Made by a program: the position numbers and the translations under genes. Below are positions 1 to 8,069 of a stretch of 21,839 bases of DNA, in pieces. The stretch is from Bacillota bacterium (GTDB lineage Bacteria; Bacillota; Clostridia; Clostridiales; Clostridiaceae). Location: NCBI GenBank assembly GCA_021779235.1, contig JAJYBA010000010.1, positions 1-21,839 of the forward strand, written 5' to 3'. How positions within the stretch are numbered: position 1 is the stretch's first letter; the number at the start of each line of letters is the position of its first letter. The notes under the pieces are model-generated. The model worked only from the letters and a program-made list of their open reading frames with translations. It was not told where the DNA came from and ran no database searches.

Positions 1-2857
1 TGTCTGCTGGGTTAAATTGTTTCTCTGGTCCAGCTAATTGCTCACGTAAGTCTAAAACCTCTACTGCACTAACAATAGTGTCATAAAAGAATTTAGCATT
101 TTGTTCTAGACTTTTAGCATTTTTTAATAATTGACTATAAATCTTTTCAGGCGTTGCAAGAACTATAGTATGATTTTCATCATCTGATCCTGATTCGCTT
201 AAGCCACTTCCTGGTAATACAGATAAGTTGCTAATTGATTTTAATGACTGTTTTTCTAGGCGCTTTAAGAGTTTTTTAGCTCTTGCAGCAGGCTTTGACT
301 GGGTATTTAAAGTTTTGACATGCTTTCGTAAGTCAGAAATTGTTTTTTGTGCTACAGCAGGATCAAGTGAAATATTAGATAAATATCCAATACTGCTCTC
401 TAACTGAGAGGTAAACATTGCAGAAATTACATTTAGAGCCTTGAGTCTTCCAGCATTCTGTATAATATCTGGTGAATTCATATATTGAGAGAACTTATGT
501 AATTGTTCTTTCGTCTCTAAATTCCCTTCAAATTCTTTGCTAGAGTCACCAGTATCATGTGTATCTATATATTTATATACTGCATCCATTTCACGCGGAG
601 ATAGATAACTATAAACATCGGTTGGTAATTCATCAAGAAATTTACGTAATTTAGCTATATTAATATTTTCTAAGCTATTGTTTAAGAAGTTTGTAAGTCT
701 GGCCTTGTGTACTTCAGCAATTCGCTTATAATTTGCATTAGGGCCTTCACTTAGTTTATGTGATGTTTCTAGATTATGAAATAATAATTTGTTTTTTGCA
801 TCTTTAATTTCATTGTCTATCTCGTCAAGAGATAGAGTTTTATTTTTAATCTGAACCAGAGTATCTGTAGAAGGATTTTTTATTGCCTTTAGTTTGTTTA
901 TCTCTTTTTTAAGAGCTTCTCTATTTTTTACTAAGCTATCTATATTAGCTTCAATGGACTCTTTAGTCTGTTTAGCCTCATTAGTTTTTGTACTATTTGT
1001 TTCATAGGTATTTAAACCATTTAATACATCAGTTTGTAACCAGTCTATAATAAATTTTCCGGCCTTCTTAGTAGAACTTATTAGATTTTGAGAAGAATCC
1101 TTTTCAGGTAAGGAAGTTGTTCTGGCTATTAAAGTTTTTACTTCAGCTATATCAGAAGCAGTTAATAAATTTAAGTTATCTATGAAGGAATTAAACGCTT
1201 CTTTAGAAAGATCTAAGACTCGTTGAGCTGATTCTATTTTAGTAGAAGATGCTGTAGCCCCTTGAGCAGATTTATTGAATTTTACATTAAATCCTTCTTT
1301 GTTTTTCTGCCGTATAATGTCAGATTTAAAAACAGTTTCTATTTTCTCAAAGCGATCAATAAAGAATTGTATTAAGTCTTCTTTAGTTGTATCAGATGAA
1401 TTTGCTAAAATATCCTTTAAGTTTGACAGAATTGTTTCAGAAGTTTCTATTTTAGGATCTGCTGGTAAAGATAGATCTAATGCCATTCCTACAATAGTTT
1501 CAACTTCTGATAAAATAGCAGAATCTAAATCTACAGTTTTTGTTTTAAGGTTGGAGTTCATTATAGAATAAACTTTTTTACCATACTCTCTAAAATCTTT
1601 CTCATAGGAAGTATTTACATTTCTGCTACCAACACCCCAATCTACTACACGACCAATTGAGGCGGCTGGGCGTTTTAGAACCTCGTGCTCTAATTCTTTA
1701 ACTTTTCGTTCTAGTTCTACCTTAGCTTCTGGAGTTAAGAAATTAACCTTTCCAGACTTACGCTTGCTTTTAGCAGATCCAGGGTATTTTAATAATAAGA
1801 TCTTATCTTCTGGTGTACCAAAAGCACTTATAATACTGTAATAGATAGTGTCTGCAATATTTTGAGTTAAAGAGCTTGTAAATCCAGTATATAAAACATC
1901 AGGAGAATGAAGAATTACCGATACAGCTTCTTTTAACGTTGCTAAGACATCTTCCCAGTCATCATTTAAATACTCTTTATAAAAGTCAAATGTGATTTTA
2001 ACATCTGGGTCACTTATTAAATCTTCTATTGAACTACTGTTCTCAAGAGGCATAGTTACATTAGACTTTATAGACTTCTCTAGTTTTTCTAGAGATTTCA
2101 TAAAATTGGCATTATTTTTTGCTAGGTCATATGTGTCAGTTCCACAGACGTAAATCCAGCATAATTTTATTAAATCAGGATTATTTTCTATACTCATCCG
2201 TGTAGGAGAGTCAGATAGTAATGCGAATATTTGTTGTGTTTTGGGACTCTTAAAGGATTTGTTTGTTTTTGATAACTGATGTCTAAATGATGTAAATGTT
2301 TGGAATATGACTCTATTAATAGTTTCAATAGCAGAAGAATATTCAATAAAATCTTTGTTATTAAATCCTTCTTTGCCATTAGCTATTTCTAACATTTCAT
2401 GAAATGTTAGTATGCCTTTTGTTAGATATGCCTTATTGTCAGTAGGCAGAACTGGAACAACGACTGGATTAAGCTTGTCGAAATCTGCCTCAAGCTTTTT
2501 TACAGTCTGCCGCTCTTTGCCACTTAAACCAGTATATTTTGACTGCCTGGCTTCAAGCTTCTTTTTAGCAACCTCAAGATCTTCTTTATTATCTTGTTTT
2601 TGTAGGCTAAGTTTAGTTCGTAAACTATCAAGTTTTTTAGATTTTAAATCGTGGCGTAAACTCCCAGCCTGCACTTTGGTAATTTCAGTTTCCAGAGCTT
2701 TAACTTTCTGGCTTAAAGATGCCTCTATTCTTGCAAGTTCTATAGCAACTTCTTCCTTTGTTAACGGTCCAGTTAGGTATGCTGTTCTTTTGCTAGCTTC
2801 TGTTAGTGACTTGTTTAATCCAGACATAATATTAAATGCTTTAAATCTATCTATCAT
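1..2857 (-). CDS. Large coiled-coil-rich protein, C-terminus beyond the window
   Basis: I do not recognise this protein. The minus strand is open without a stop from the ATG at 2857-2855 to the left edge, giving 952 codons, so the gene is incomplete at its 3' end. The start MIDRFKAFNI follows a short gap after the upstream gene; a second in-frame ATG ten codons later (MSGLNKSL) is an alternative, and neither has a clear ribosome-binding site. Residues about 35-130 are rich in Lys, Glu, Leu and Gln with heptad-like spacing and probably form a long coiled coil; similar charged helical stretches recur near the middle. No signal peptide, membrane segment or enzyme motif is visible. It is the last visible gene of the leftward run, downstream of short unknown proteins that may be virion components. 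Its length and composition would suit a structural or scaffolding protein, which is only inference. Confidence 0.8.
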   Translation of the reverse strand, partial: MIDRFKAFNIMSGLNKSLTEASKRTAYLTGPLTKEEVAIELARIEASLSQKVKALETEITKVQAGSLRHDLKSKKLDSLRTKLSLQKQDNKEDLEVAKKKLEARQSKYTGLSGKERQTVKKLEADFDKLNPVVVPVLPTDNKAYLTKGILTFHEMLEIANGKEGFNNKDFIEYSSAIETINRVIFQTFTSFRHQLSKTNKSFKSPKTQQIFALLSDSPTRMSIENNPDLIKLCWIYVCGTDTYDLAKNNANFMKSLEKLEKSIKSNVTMPLENSSSIEDLISDPDVKITFDFYKEYLNDDWEDVLATLKEAVSVILHSPDVLYTGFTSSLTQNIADTIYYSIISAFGTPEDKILLLKYPGSAKSKRKSGKVNFLTPEAKVELERKVKELEHEVLKRPAASIGRVVDWGVGSRNVNTSYEKDFREYGKKVYSIMNSNLKTKTVDLDSAILSEVETIVGMALDLSLPADPKIETSETILSNLKDILANSSDTTKEDLIQFFIDRFEKIETVFKSDIIRQKNKEGFNVKFNKSAQGATASSTKIESAQRVLDLSKEAFNSFIDNLNLLTASDIAEVKTLIARTTSLPEKDSSQNLISSTKKAGKFIIDWLQTDVLNGLNTYETNSTKTNEAKQTKESIEANIDSLVKNREALKKEINKLKAIKNPSTDTLVQIKNKTLSLDEIDNEIKDAKNKLLFHNLETSHKLSEGPNANYKRIAEVHKARLTNFLNNSLENINIAKLRKFLDELPTDVYSYLSPREMDAVYKYIDTHDTGDSSKEFEGNLETKEQLHKFSQYMNSPDIIQNAGRLKALNVISAMFTSQLESSIGYLSNISLDPAVAQKTISDLRKHVKTLNTQSKPAARAKKLLKRLEKQSLKSISNLSVLPGSGLSESGSDDENHTIVLATPEKIYSQLLKNAKSLEQNAKFFYDTIVSAVEVLDLREQLAGPEKQFNPAD

Positions 2858-2900
2858 AATTGATATCCATTTTAAAAATTCTACCAAACTTAATTAACAA

Positions 2901-3236
2901 TTATAAACCAACCTTTGCAAACCCATCGGCCCACTTTTGAGCCTCAGTCTTGGGATAAAAATTTAATACCGGTGATTCATTGTCTTTTTTTTCTGCTTGC
3001 AGAGATGATCCGCAGTAGTCACATACTTTTTCAACTACATATCTGTTTTTAATTAGTCCAAAGTCATCTCTCTCTAAGACTTCAACATATATTTTAGTAT
3101 CATCCAGTAACTTTGGATGCTTGTCTTCAAGATAGCATGATTTTATATCTAATGTTGTATTAATTGCAAAAAGCTCATATCCTGCTTTATTACAGCTAGT
3201 ACATACATAGTTCTTTTTAATAAAAGTAATTGACAT
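2901..3236 (-). CDS. Four-cysteine zinc-ribbon protein of unknown function
   Basis: This is a short protein of 111 residues with two CxxC pairs, C12/C15 (VCTSC) and C72/C75 (VCDYC), spaced as in a zinc ribbon whose two knuckles flank an inserted segment of about 56 residues. The insertion contains alternating hydrophobic strands (KIYVEVLERDDFG). The C-terminal tail is charged and lacks further cysteines. The ATG at 3236 lies three bases after the stop of the upstream gene, so the two are almost certainly co-transcribed. No enzyme motif is visible. Such phage zinc ribbons can bind nucleic acid, RNA polymerase or be purely structural, and nothing here decides between these. The same operon contains a second, unrelated-looking four-cysteine protein. 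Confidence 0.8.
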   Translation of the reverse strand: MSITFIKKNYVCTSCNKAGYELFAINTTLDIKSCYLEDKHPKLLDDTKIYVEVLERDDFGLIKNRYVVEKVCDYCGSSLQAEKKDNESPVLNFYPKTEAQKWADGFAKVGL

Positions 3237-3239
3237 GAG

Positions 3240-3704
3240 TTACTCGGTTGATATATTTATTAATACTGTTCTTATACTATAGAATGCTTTTTCTTCCATT
3301 TGTCTAAATAATAATCTTATATCGGATGAAGATGTTATTGGAGGCCCAGTTAATATTTCTAACTCTCTGTTTTTTCTATTTTGAAAGTTAAAATATAAAT
3401 ATGAAGAAAGATACTGTGTGTATTGTGGATTTAGTTTTCCTACTTTTTTTACTGTGTCAAAAAACTCTATTGGGACGGCAAGACTATTCCACAATTCTGC
3501 CATTACTGGAATTTTATCAAAAACATCATCGTCCATAATAATAAAATCTTTATCGCTAGCCATATATATGGCTAAACTTACTGGTAAAATATTGTATAGC
3601 AATAAGTCATCTAAATTTAATGAATTGGCTATAATACAATATCTTCCAGATCGTGTTTTTATTACATCTCCAGTTTTAGGAATAAATTTTGAGCGTGTAG
3701 CCAT
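3240..3704 (-). CDS. Hypothetical protein, 154 residues
   Basis: I do not recognise this protein. The N-terminal segment (FIPKTGDVIKTRSGRYCII, about residues 7-25) looks like a small beta-barrel of the SH3-like type, with a turn rich in Gly and Lys. A helical, aromatic-rich middle follows (residues about 70-115, with several Tyr and Phe). No cysteine cluster, Walker motif or membrane segment is seen. The ATG at 3704 is 15 bases after the upstream stop, without a convincing ribosome-binding site; translational coupling is likely. It sits among short proteins ahead of the long coiled-coil gene, so a virion or assembly role is possible but unproven. Confidence 0.75.
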   Translation of the reverse strand: MATRSKFIPKTGDVIKTRSGRYCIIANSLNLDDLLLYNILPVSLAIYMASDKDFIIMDDDVFDKIPVMAELWNSLAVPIEFFDTVKKVGKLNPQYTQYLSSYLYFNFQNRKNRELEILTGPPITSSSDIRLLFRQMEEKAFYSIRTVLINISTE

Positions 3705-3719
3705 ATAAGTTTAATTGGC

Positions 3720-4112
3720 TTACACAAAATATTTTTTTTCGTATTGATTAACTGGAAGTGCTAATGAAACCACACTCCGTCTACCAACATGACCACAAGA
3801 GTCACACTTATATGAAATTACTGGGACCATTTTATCGAGATGTGGCATATAAATGTCAGATATTAATTCACCTACTATTGGGTTATGACATTTATTACAG
3901 GTCGCTTCAACGGGATTGGTTTTTACATTTGAAGTTGTTGGAGTAGATTGTTTTGTTTTTTTATCAGGTCTATTTGTTTTTGCAGTAGCTTTTTTAATTG
4001 CTTTATTTTCTTTTACTGGCGTTATGCTTTCTAAATCCTCTAATGTGTCTAAATCTAAAATATCATTTTCATATAAATTAGAATATGTTTTACGCCGTGT
4101 CTTTCTACTCAC
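3720..4112 (-). CDS. Basic N-terminus plus zinc-ribbon protein, GTG start
   Basis: The protein has 130 residues in two parts. Residues 1-70 are low-complexity and charged: a basic start (MSRKTRRK), an acidic patch (about 15-30), then Lys/Thr/Pro-rich sequence that is probably disordered. Residues 71-130 form a zinc ribbon with C72/C75 (TCNKC) and C103/C106 (YKCDSCGH). The start is GTG at 4112-4110, overlapping the TAG stop of the upstream gene by one base (TAGTG). A GGAG ribosome-binding site lies about seven bases upstream, which fixes this start. The overlap implies coupled translation. The function is unknown. The ribbon resembles nucleic-acid or protein-binding ribbons, but no specific family can be named from sight. 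Confidence 0.8.
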   Translation of the reverse strand: MSRKTRRKTYSNLYENDILDLDTLEDLESITPVKENKAIKKATAKTNRPDKKTKQSTPTTSNVKTNPVEATCNKCHNPIVGELISDIYMPHLDKMVPVISYKCDSCGHVGRRSVVSLALPVNQYEKKYFV

Positions 4113-4396
4113 TATAGTTTCTCCAAAATTATAATACTTTCAGTTGAAGTTCCTTTATTTATAATAAAAGAATCTTCTGTAGCATGTTCTATTGTTTCTA
4201 TAATAATTAGCTCTTCACGTATTGCTTTTCCTATAGTGTAGTTAAAGCAGTATGAAAAATAAACATTATCATTGTTACAATATAACATATCATCATAATA
4301 ATTATTGTTTACTTTAAATAACCCAGTATGGTTTTTCATATCTAATAAAATTAGATTAATATTACAGTTTAAATTTTTACTGGTAACATTAGTCAC
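4112..4396 (-). CDS. Hypothetical protein, 94 residues, GTG start
   Basis: This is a small unrecognised protein. It begins with GTG at 4396-4394 (MTNVTSKNL); the first internal ATG would remove 19 residues. The sequence is rich in Asn, Tyr and Ile (KVNNNYYDDMLYCNNDNVYF) and looks like a compact beta-rich domain with a helical middle (GKAIREELIIIETIEH). No transmembrane or catalytic motif is seen. It lies 14 bases downstream of the 160-residue gene and its stop overlaps the next start, so it belongs to the same leftward transcript. The strongly AT-biased codons raise a small doubt that it is real, but the tight packing on both sides supports it. Confidence 0.7.
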   Translation of the reverse strand: MTNVTSKNLNCNINLILLDMKNHTGLFKVNNNYYDDMLYCNNDNVYFSYCFNYTIGKAIREELIIIETIEHATEDSFIINKGTSTESIIILEKL

Positions 4397-4410
4397 TTAA
4401 TAACTCTACT

Positions 4411-4893
4411 TTATAGTGAATCAGAAATATAGAGAATATTTGGTATTAATGCCTGTGGTAATGGATTCATTGGATTTGTATTTTGACTTAAACCGGGGAA
4501 TTGAGTATTCTGTGGTGGCTGTGTACTGTAAGCAGTTTCTAAATTACCTACAACACTTTCTGGAGTTACTCCATATGCACTAGAAACAAAGCTAGAGAAG
4601 AGTTCCTGAGAAAATTCATTATATATTATATTTACACACTGTAATACCATATAAGTTCTAAAATCACCATCAGTTATAGAATAATTAGTTACCGAAGCAG
4701 ACAAATTATTAAATACATTTACTAATCTCTGCTTATTTGCAGGACTTTGCCAATTTATTGCCCCAACATTAGAAACTACTTGAAGTAGTGCTATATATGG
4801 ATCAAAATATGTGGTTAAACTCCGATATAAATACATTGTTATTTTTGTTTTTACATCATTTAAAAACTGATCTTGGGTTTGCGTAGTTGTCAT
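4411..4893 (-). CDS. Hypothetical protein, possibly virion-associated, 160 residues
   Basis: I do not recognise this protein. Residues 1-110 look mostly helical and amphipathic (for example FLNDVKTKITMYLYRSLTTY). The C-terminal 45 residues are rich in Pro, Gln and Asn with repeated PQ/NP elements (TQPPQNTQFPGLSQNTNPMN) and are probably extended or disordered. No cysteine cluster, signal peptide or enzyme motif is present. The ATG at 4893 follows the upstream stop by three bases. The neighbour upstream carries a tail-type sequence module, so a structural role in the virion is a reasonable guess and nothing firmer. Confidence 0.75.
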   Translation of the reverse strand: MTTTQTQDQFLNDVKTKITMYLYRSLTTYFDPYIALLQVVSNVGAINWQSPANKQRLVNVFNNLSASVTNYSITDGDFRTYMVLQCVNIIYNEFSQELFSSFVSSAYGVTPESVVGNLETAYSTQPPQNTQFPGLSQNTNPMNPLPQALIPNILYISDSL

Positions 4894-4896
4894 AGT

Positions 4897-5412
4897 TTAT
4901 GCCGAATAAATTGTGTAATAATAGCAAATTGTAAACACATCAAAAACTGATATTGATACTGCAGAAGTTCCAGAAGCATATCCCGGTCCTTCATAGGTTA
5001 AACTAGGAGATATTATAAACTCAATTGAAGACTTAGTAGTATCTAAATTTGAGGCTGTTCCAGTTCCAGAACCGACCCCTGTAGCAATAAAGGTTAGTCC
5101 AACTGTATTAGTGGCAGCTCCAATTAAGGTAAAATCTGTAGTTCCTATTGAAGTTATTTTGTAATAATTTCCTACAATAAAAGACCCAGCAGTTGTAGAA
5201 TCATATGTTAAAATGTAGTTATAATAGTATTTAGAGCTTGCTGTATAGGGTGATTGACCACCAAGAATTTCTTGTCCGTTATAATAAACTACTATTGTAG
5301 TGGGATCCTCTATTCTAGATGAATATGTTCTGGTTATGTTACCTGCAGTAACATCTGCAGATAACACACTTCCAGAAATTACTTTTAGAAATGAATTTGG
5401 GGTTAGAGTCAT
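4897..5412 (-). CDS. Probable virion (tail-type) protein with Gly/Thr-rich module
   Basis: The protein has 171 residues and is rich in Thr, Ser, Gly and Tyr, typical of beta-rich phage structural proteins. Residues about 75-120 form a distinctive module starting AGSFIVGNYYKITSIGTTDF and ending in GVGSGTGTA. I recall very similar modules, often repeated, in tail and fibre-like proteins of environmental phages; here there is one copy, inserted between a beta-rich N-terminus and a short C-terminal segment. The ATG at 5412 is preceded by AGGATAA, where the ribosome-binding site overlaps the TAA stop of the upstream SWIM-protein gene, implying coupling. It contains no enzyme motif. The assignment as virion protein rests on the module and composition, not on a named family. 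Confidence 0.8.
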   Translation of the reverse strand: MTLTPNSFLKVISGSVLSADVTAGNITRTYSSRIEDPTTIVVYYNGQEILGGQSPYTASSKYYYNYILTYDSTTAGSFIVGNYYKITSIGTTDFTLIGAATNTVGLTFIATGVGSGTGTASNLDTTKSSIEFIISPSLTYEGPGYASGTSAVSISVFDVFTICYYYTIYSA

Positions 5413-5417
5413 TATAT

Positions 5418-6590
5418 TTATCCTAAATCTAAAATAGATGAAATAATATTACTAGTGGTATTAGTTATATACAAAGGTATATCGGAATTTTCTAAATATA
5501 CATCTACCCCAGTTTGATTTTTAATTTTATCTTGTAGCTGTGCGGGCATTTTTCCTACTGTTTTAATCATATCCCATAAAAGTTTATGGTCATTTATAGA
5601 GGAAAAGAAGTTCCATATATTTGGGTTATTTGGAATGTTTAGTAATTTTATAAATCCTTGTGAAGGCCCTATTGCTAAATCTCTATTTCTGTAAGCAATT
5701 CCGCGTGTTTTTTTATTTAACAAAACTACATAAAATGGATATAAATGGTAATTACTACCACCAGCCTGTTTAGATCTACTATCTTTATAAGCAAGTTCAA
5801 TATTATGAATACGAGCATATTCAGAACTTAATACCCTTTTAATTATTGCAATAGCATCTTGCTTTGTTTTTGCAACTACATTTAATCCTACTGGAGATGG
5901 CTGAGCTTGTGCTGTAGCATTGCCTTGTGCTGTGCCAAATAGTTCTGGGTTAGAATCAATAACAAATCCCTCCACCTCATTAACTAAATCTCTATAATAT
6001 TTCGAATAAATTGCATACAGATGCTTGCACATGGCCGGAGCCAGCTCTTTTTTACCTGTGCTTTTTGGCAAACTCTGTGGATTTGTATAACCACCAGCAT
6101 TAAGTTTTTCATAAAAGGTAGTTTTAAAGTCTTGACAATTACACTGAACATAGCATCTAGTTGGAGTTCTTTTAGATAAAGATATACGGGCAGTAATTAA
6201 ACAGGTATAGGGCCCTCTAGGGCCGCCTTTATCAGAAGCTGGATAAGTTTCACCTAAATCCGGGTCAGTTACATCAGGGTGAGAAACAGTCCATTCCTCA
6301 ACTAAAACGTTTTTCCCAAAGGCTGTTATAGTTTTAGTACCTCTGTTTGTTACTTTTGATTTAGTTGCAGCAGTTTTATACTGGTATCCAAGACCTTCTC
6401 CACGGTCACCTCTAACCATTCTTCGTTTGCCACCGCGTAAAAATGGTTTGTTTACATCAGTATATTGAAATGCTGGATCAACAAAATCTGCTAATTGCTT
6501 CAGTAGATATGTAAAATTCTCACTTATAACAGATACATTAGTAGTATCTAATAGAAGCGAGTCCAGGTTTTTGTCTAGCCAAATTGCCAT
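5418..6590 (-). CDS. SWIM-type zinc-finger protein
   Basis: The protein has 390 residues. The pattern C150-N-C152 ... C188-K-H190 (QCNCQDF, then AMCKHLYAIY) fits the CxCx(n)CxH signature of SWIM zinc fingers, which bind DNA or proteins. A fifth cysteine, C146, lies just upstream. Residues 50-75 are basic and Gly-rich (LRGGKRRMVRGDRGEG), another possible nucleic-acid contact. A Gln/Ala-rich linker near residue 225 separates this half from a C-terminal region of about 160 residues with no recognised motif. The ATG at 6590 follows a 35-base gap after the primase gene, with a weak AGAG site. It lies between replication genes and probable virion genes, so the context does not settle its role. The finger is visible; the function is unknown. 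Confidence 0.85.
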   Translation of the reverse strand: MAIWLDKNLDSLLLDTTNVSVISENFTYLLKQLADFVDPAFQYTDVNKPFLRGGKRRMVRGDRGEGLGYQYKTAATKSKVTNRGTKTITAFGKNVLVEEWTVSHPDVTDPDLGETYPASDKGGPRGPYTCLITARISLSKRTPTRCYVQCNCQDFKTTFYEKLNAGGYTNPQSLPKSTGKKELAPAMCKHLYAIYSKYYRDLVNEVEGFVIDSNPELFGTAQGNATAQAQPSPVGLNVVAKTKQDAIAIIKRVLSSEYARIHNIELAYKDSRSKQAGGSNYHLYPFYVVLLNKKTRGIAYRNRDLAIGPSQGFIKLLNIPNNPNIWNFFSSINDHKLLWDMIKTVGKMPAQLQDKIKNQTGVDVYLENSDIPLYITNTTSNIISSILDLG

Positions 6591-6625
6591 GTGATATATC
6601 TCTAATAGTTAATTTAGAAATATAT

Positions 6626-7501
6626 CTATAGCTTTAACCTACTATGTAAAAAACTACTAAATTCACTAGAATTAGATTTAATAAAATTAGTTAATTCCAA
6701 GTGTGATAAAGATTTTGATAAATCTCCAAGATCCGTTGTTTGCTCATTTCCCCAAGATAGGATAAAGATTTTTTTATTTGGAAACCAAGAATCTAATTCC
6801 TTTGCTAGTTGAGTACTTTCTTTCTCTGTTTTTGGATCTAAACAGATGTAGATGCTTTTCTTCTCTCGTAAAAATGAGAAGAGAGCTTCTTGTTGAGTCT
6901 TTACTAAAGTTTTTCCTAAGAGAGCTATCCCTCCAGGAAGTTTGAATGCATCAAAAATGCCCTCACAAATATATGCTGACTCATTATAAAAATGATCTAT
7001 TGGTGTTATACTTTTAAAAATAAAATCCTTTTGAACATTAGAATTTAAGTATTTTGGTATATTTTGGTCTTTTATACTTCTACCAGCATAAAATATTACT
7101 TCGTCATTGTCATTTTGAATAGTAATATACACTCTATTAGCATAAAACGGATTTTCAGAAACTAGAATTGTATAACATGATATAATGTTATCGTCCCAAC
7201 CTCTTTGTAAAAGATATGAGTATTCTTCATCAGAAGGCTCAATTTCTCTAAAAGGCTTTAGTTGATGTAATAGACCAGAAGTGTCTAATTTAGGTAGCCT
7301 GTTTTTTAGTCTATCAAAAACTGCAATACTTTCCACATCCTCTAGATTAGAATATAGACTTGGATATGCCGATCTAAGGTAGTCCAGCTTGCCAGAGAAG
7401 TCACAGTGGTAACAATGAAAGACGCCTTTATCTACATTAACATAAAATTTATTGTTGTGGTGATGACATCTTGGACATTGAAGTTTTTGTTCTTTAGTCA
7501 T
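6626..7501 (-). CDS. DNA primase, DnaG/TOPRIM type
   Basis: This is a primase that would make RNA primers for phage DNA replication. The N-terminus holds a zinc ribbon, C9/C12 (CPRC) and C30/C33 (CYHC), as in DnaG and gp4-type primases, where it helps read the template. The TOPRIM fold follows, with E180 in CEGIFDAF and D222 in ICLDPK binding magnesium in relatives; GGIALLGKTL between them fits the family. The second Asp of the usual DxD is Lys224 here, which is odd. The protein is 291 residues if it begins at MTKEQ (ATG 7501-7499), preceded by a GGTGA site and one base after the HD-protein stop. The longer reading frame upstream only overlaps that gene. No helicase domain is fused, so a separate helicase is expected elsewhere. 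Confidence 0.9.
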   Translation of the reverse strand: MTKEQKLQCPRCHHHNNKFYVNVDKGVFHCYHCDFSGKLDYLRSAYPSLYSNLEDVESIAVFDRLKNRLPKLDTSGLLHQLKPFREIEPSDEEYSYLLQRGWDDNIISCYTILVSENPFYANRVYITIQNDNDEVIFYAGRSIKDQNIPKYLNSNVQKDFIFKSITPIDHFYNESAYICEGIFDAFKLPGGIALLGKTLVKTQQEALFSFLREKKSIYICLDPKTEKESTQLAKELDSWFPNKKIFILSWGNEQTTDLGDLSKSLSHLELTNFIKSNSSEFSSFLHSRLKL

Positions 7502-7502
7502 A

Positions 7503-8069
7503 TCAATCACCCAAAATAATCTGTAGACTTGCATTTACAATAGGTAGTTTTAAATAACTATCAGAATATTTAGAAATTCCGTCTTTAAACACAGGAATGA
7601 ATCGCAAAAATCCCACGTTACCAAAATCTAATTCTTGCCTAATATAAAATCCTATATCTAGATAATCGGCAAGTTTCATGAGCTGAAAGTCTTCTTCTTG
7701 TGCTATCTCAAGCATCAAATTCTGGAGATAGGTATTCTTTGGAAATAGTTCCTTTACTTTAAAAGTTTCAGCAGCTTTTACATGTGTCCCTATAGTGCCA
7801 ATATTTTTCACTGGGCTTGGAATATCACACTCTAAAAGACTTTCTGGAAAATCATGAAATAAAGCTAGAGTTGATACATAGTTAGCTTTCTCATAATCAA
7901 ACGAATAATATTCAAGTGCCATAAAGAATGCAAGTTGAGCAGTTCTACAAGAGTGATCTGCAATTGTCTGTGTCTGGAGAGTGCTTCTCCCATGAAACCG
8001 TTTTACGGAACTCATTCCAGTAATTGAAGATACTACCTTTTTCGGGTTATAGTCTGTTTTTGTAATCAT
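7503..8069 (-). CDS. HD-domain nucleotide phosphohydrolase, YfbR-like
   Basis: The protein has 188 residues with a complete HD metal site: H39 (ADHSCRTA), H72-D73 (FHDFPES) and D135 (KLADYLD). R24 in VKRFHG and E76 match the pattern of YfbR-type 5'-deoxynucleotidases, which remove phosphate from deoxynucleoside monophosphates; related phage enzymes act on dATP or other nucleotides. It probably adjusts the nucleotide pool during phage replication, in the cytoplasm, and it sits between the exonuclease and primase genes. Substrate specificity cannot be read from the sequence. The ATG at 8069 has no ribosome-binding site close by; AAGGAG lies about 27 bases upstream behind a potential hairpin, and an in-frame TAA immediately precedes it, so no earlier ATG, GTG or TTG start is available. 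Confidence 0.88.
   Translation of the reverse strand: MITKTDYNPKKVVSSITGMSSVKRFHGRSTLQTQTIADHSCRTAQLAFFMALEYYSFDYEKANYVSTLALFHDFPESLLECDIPSPVKNIGTIGTHVKAAETFKVKELFPKNTYLQNLMLEIAQEEDFQLMKLADYLDIGFYIRQELDFGNVGFLRFIPVFKDGISKYSDSYLKLPIVNASLQIILGD

Noticed and set aside
2412..2897. Plus-strand reading frame of 161 residues
   Set aside because: It is the shadow of the long leftward gene, which is open for 952 codons and has a plausible protein composition.
4156..4163. Match to the T4 late promoter TATAAATA on the minus strand, and others like it
   Set aside because: It lies inside a gene and such matches are frequent by chance in AT-rich DNA; none is placed properly before a gene start.
7502..7534. 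Longer primase start beginning MQVYRLF
   Set aside because: It overlaps the HD gene and adds residues unlike primases; the MTKEQ start lies one base after the HD stop with a GGTGA site.
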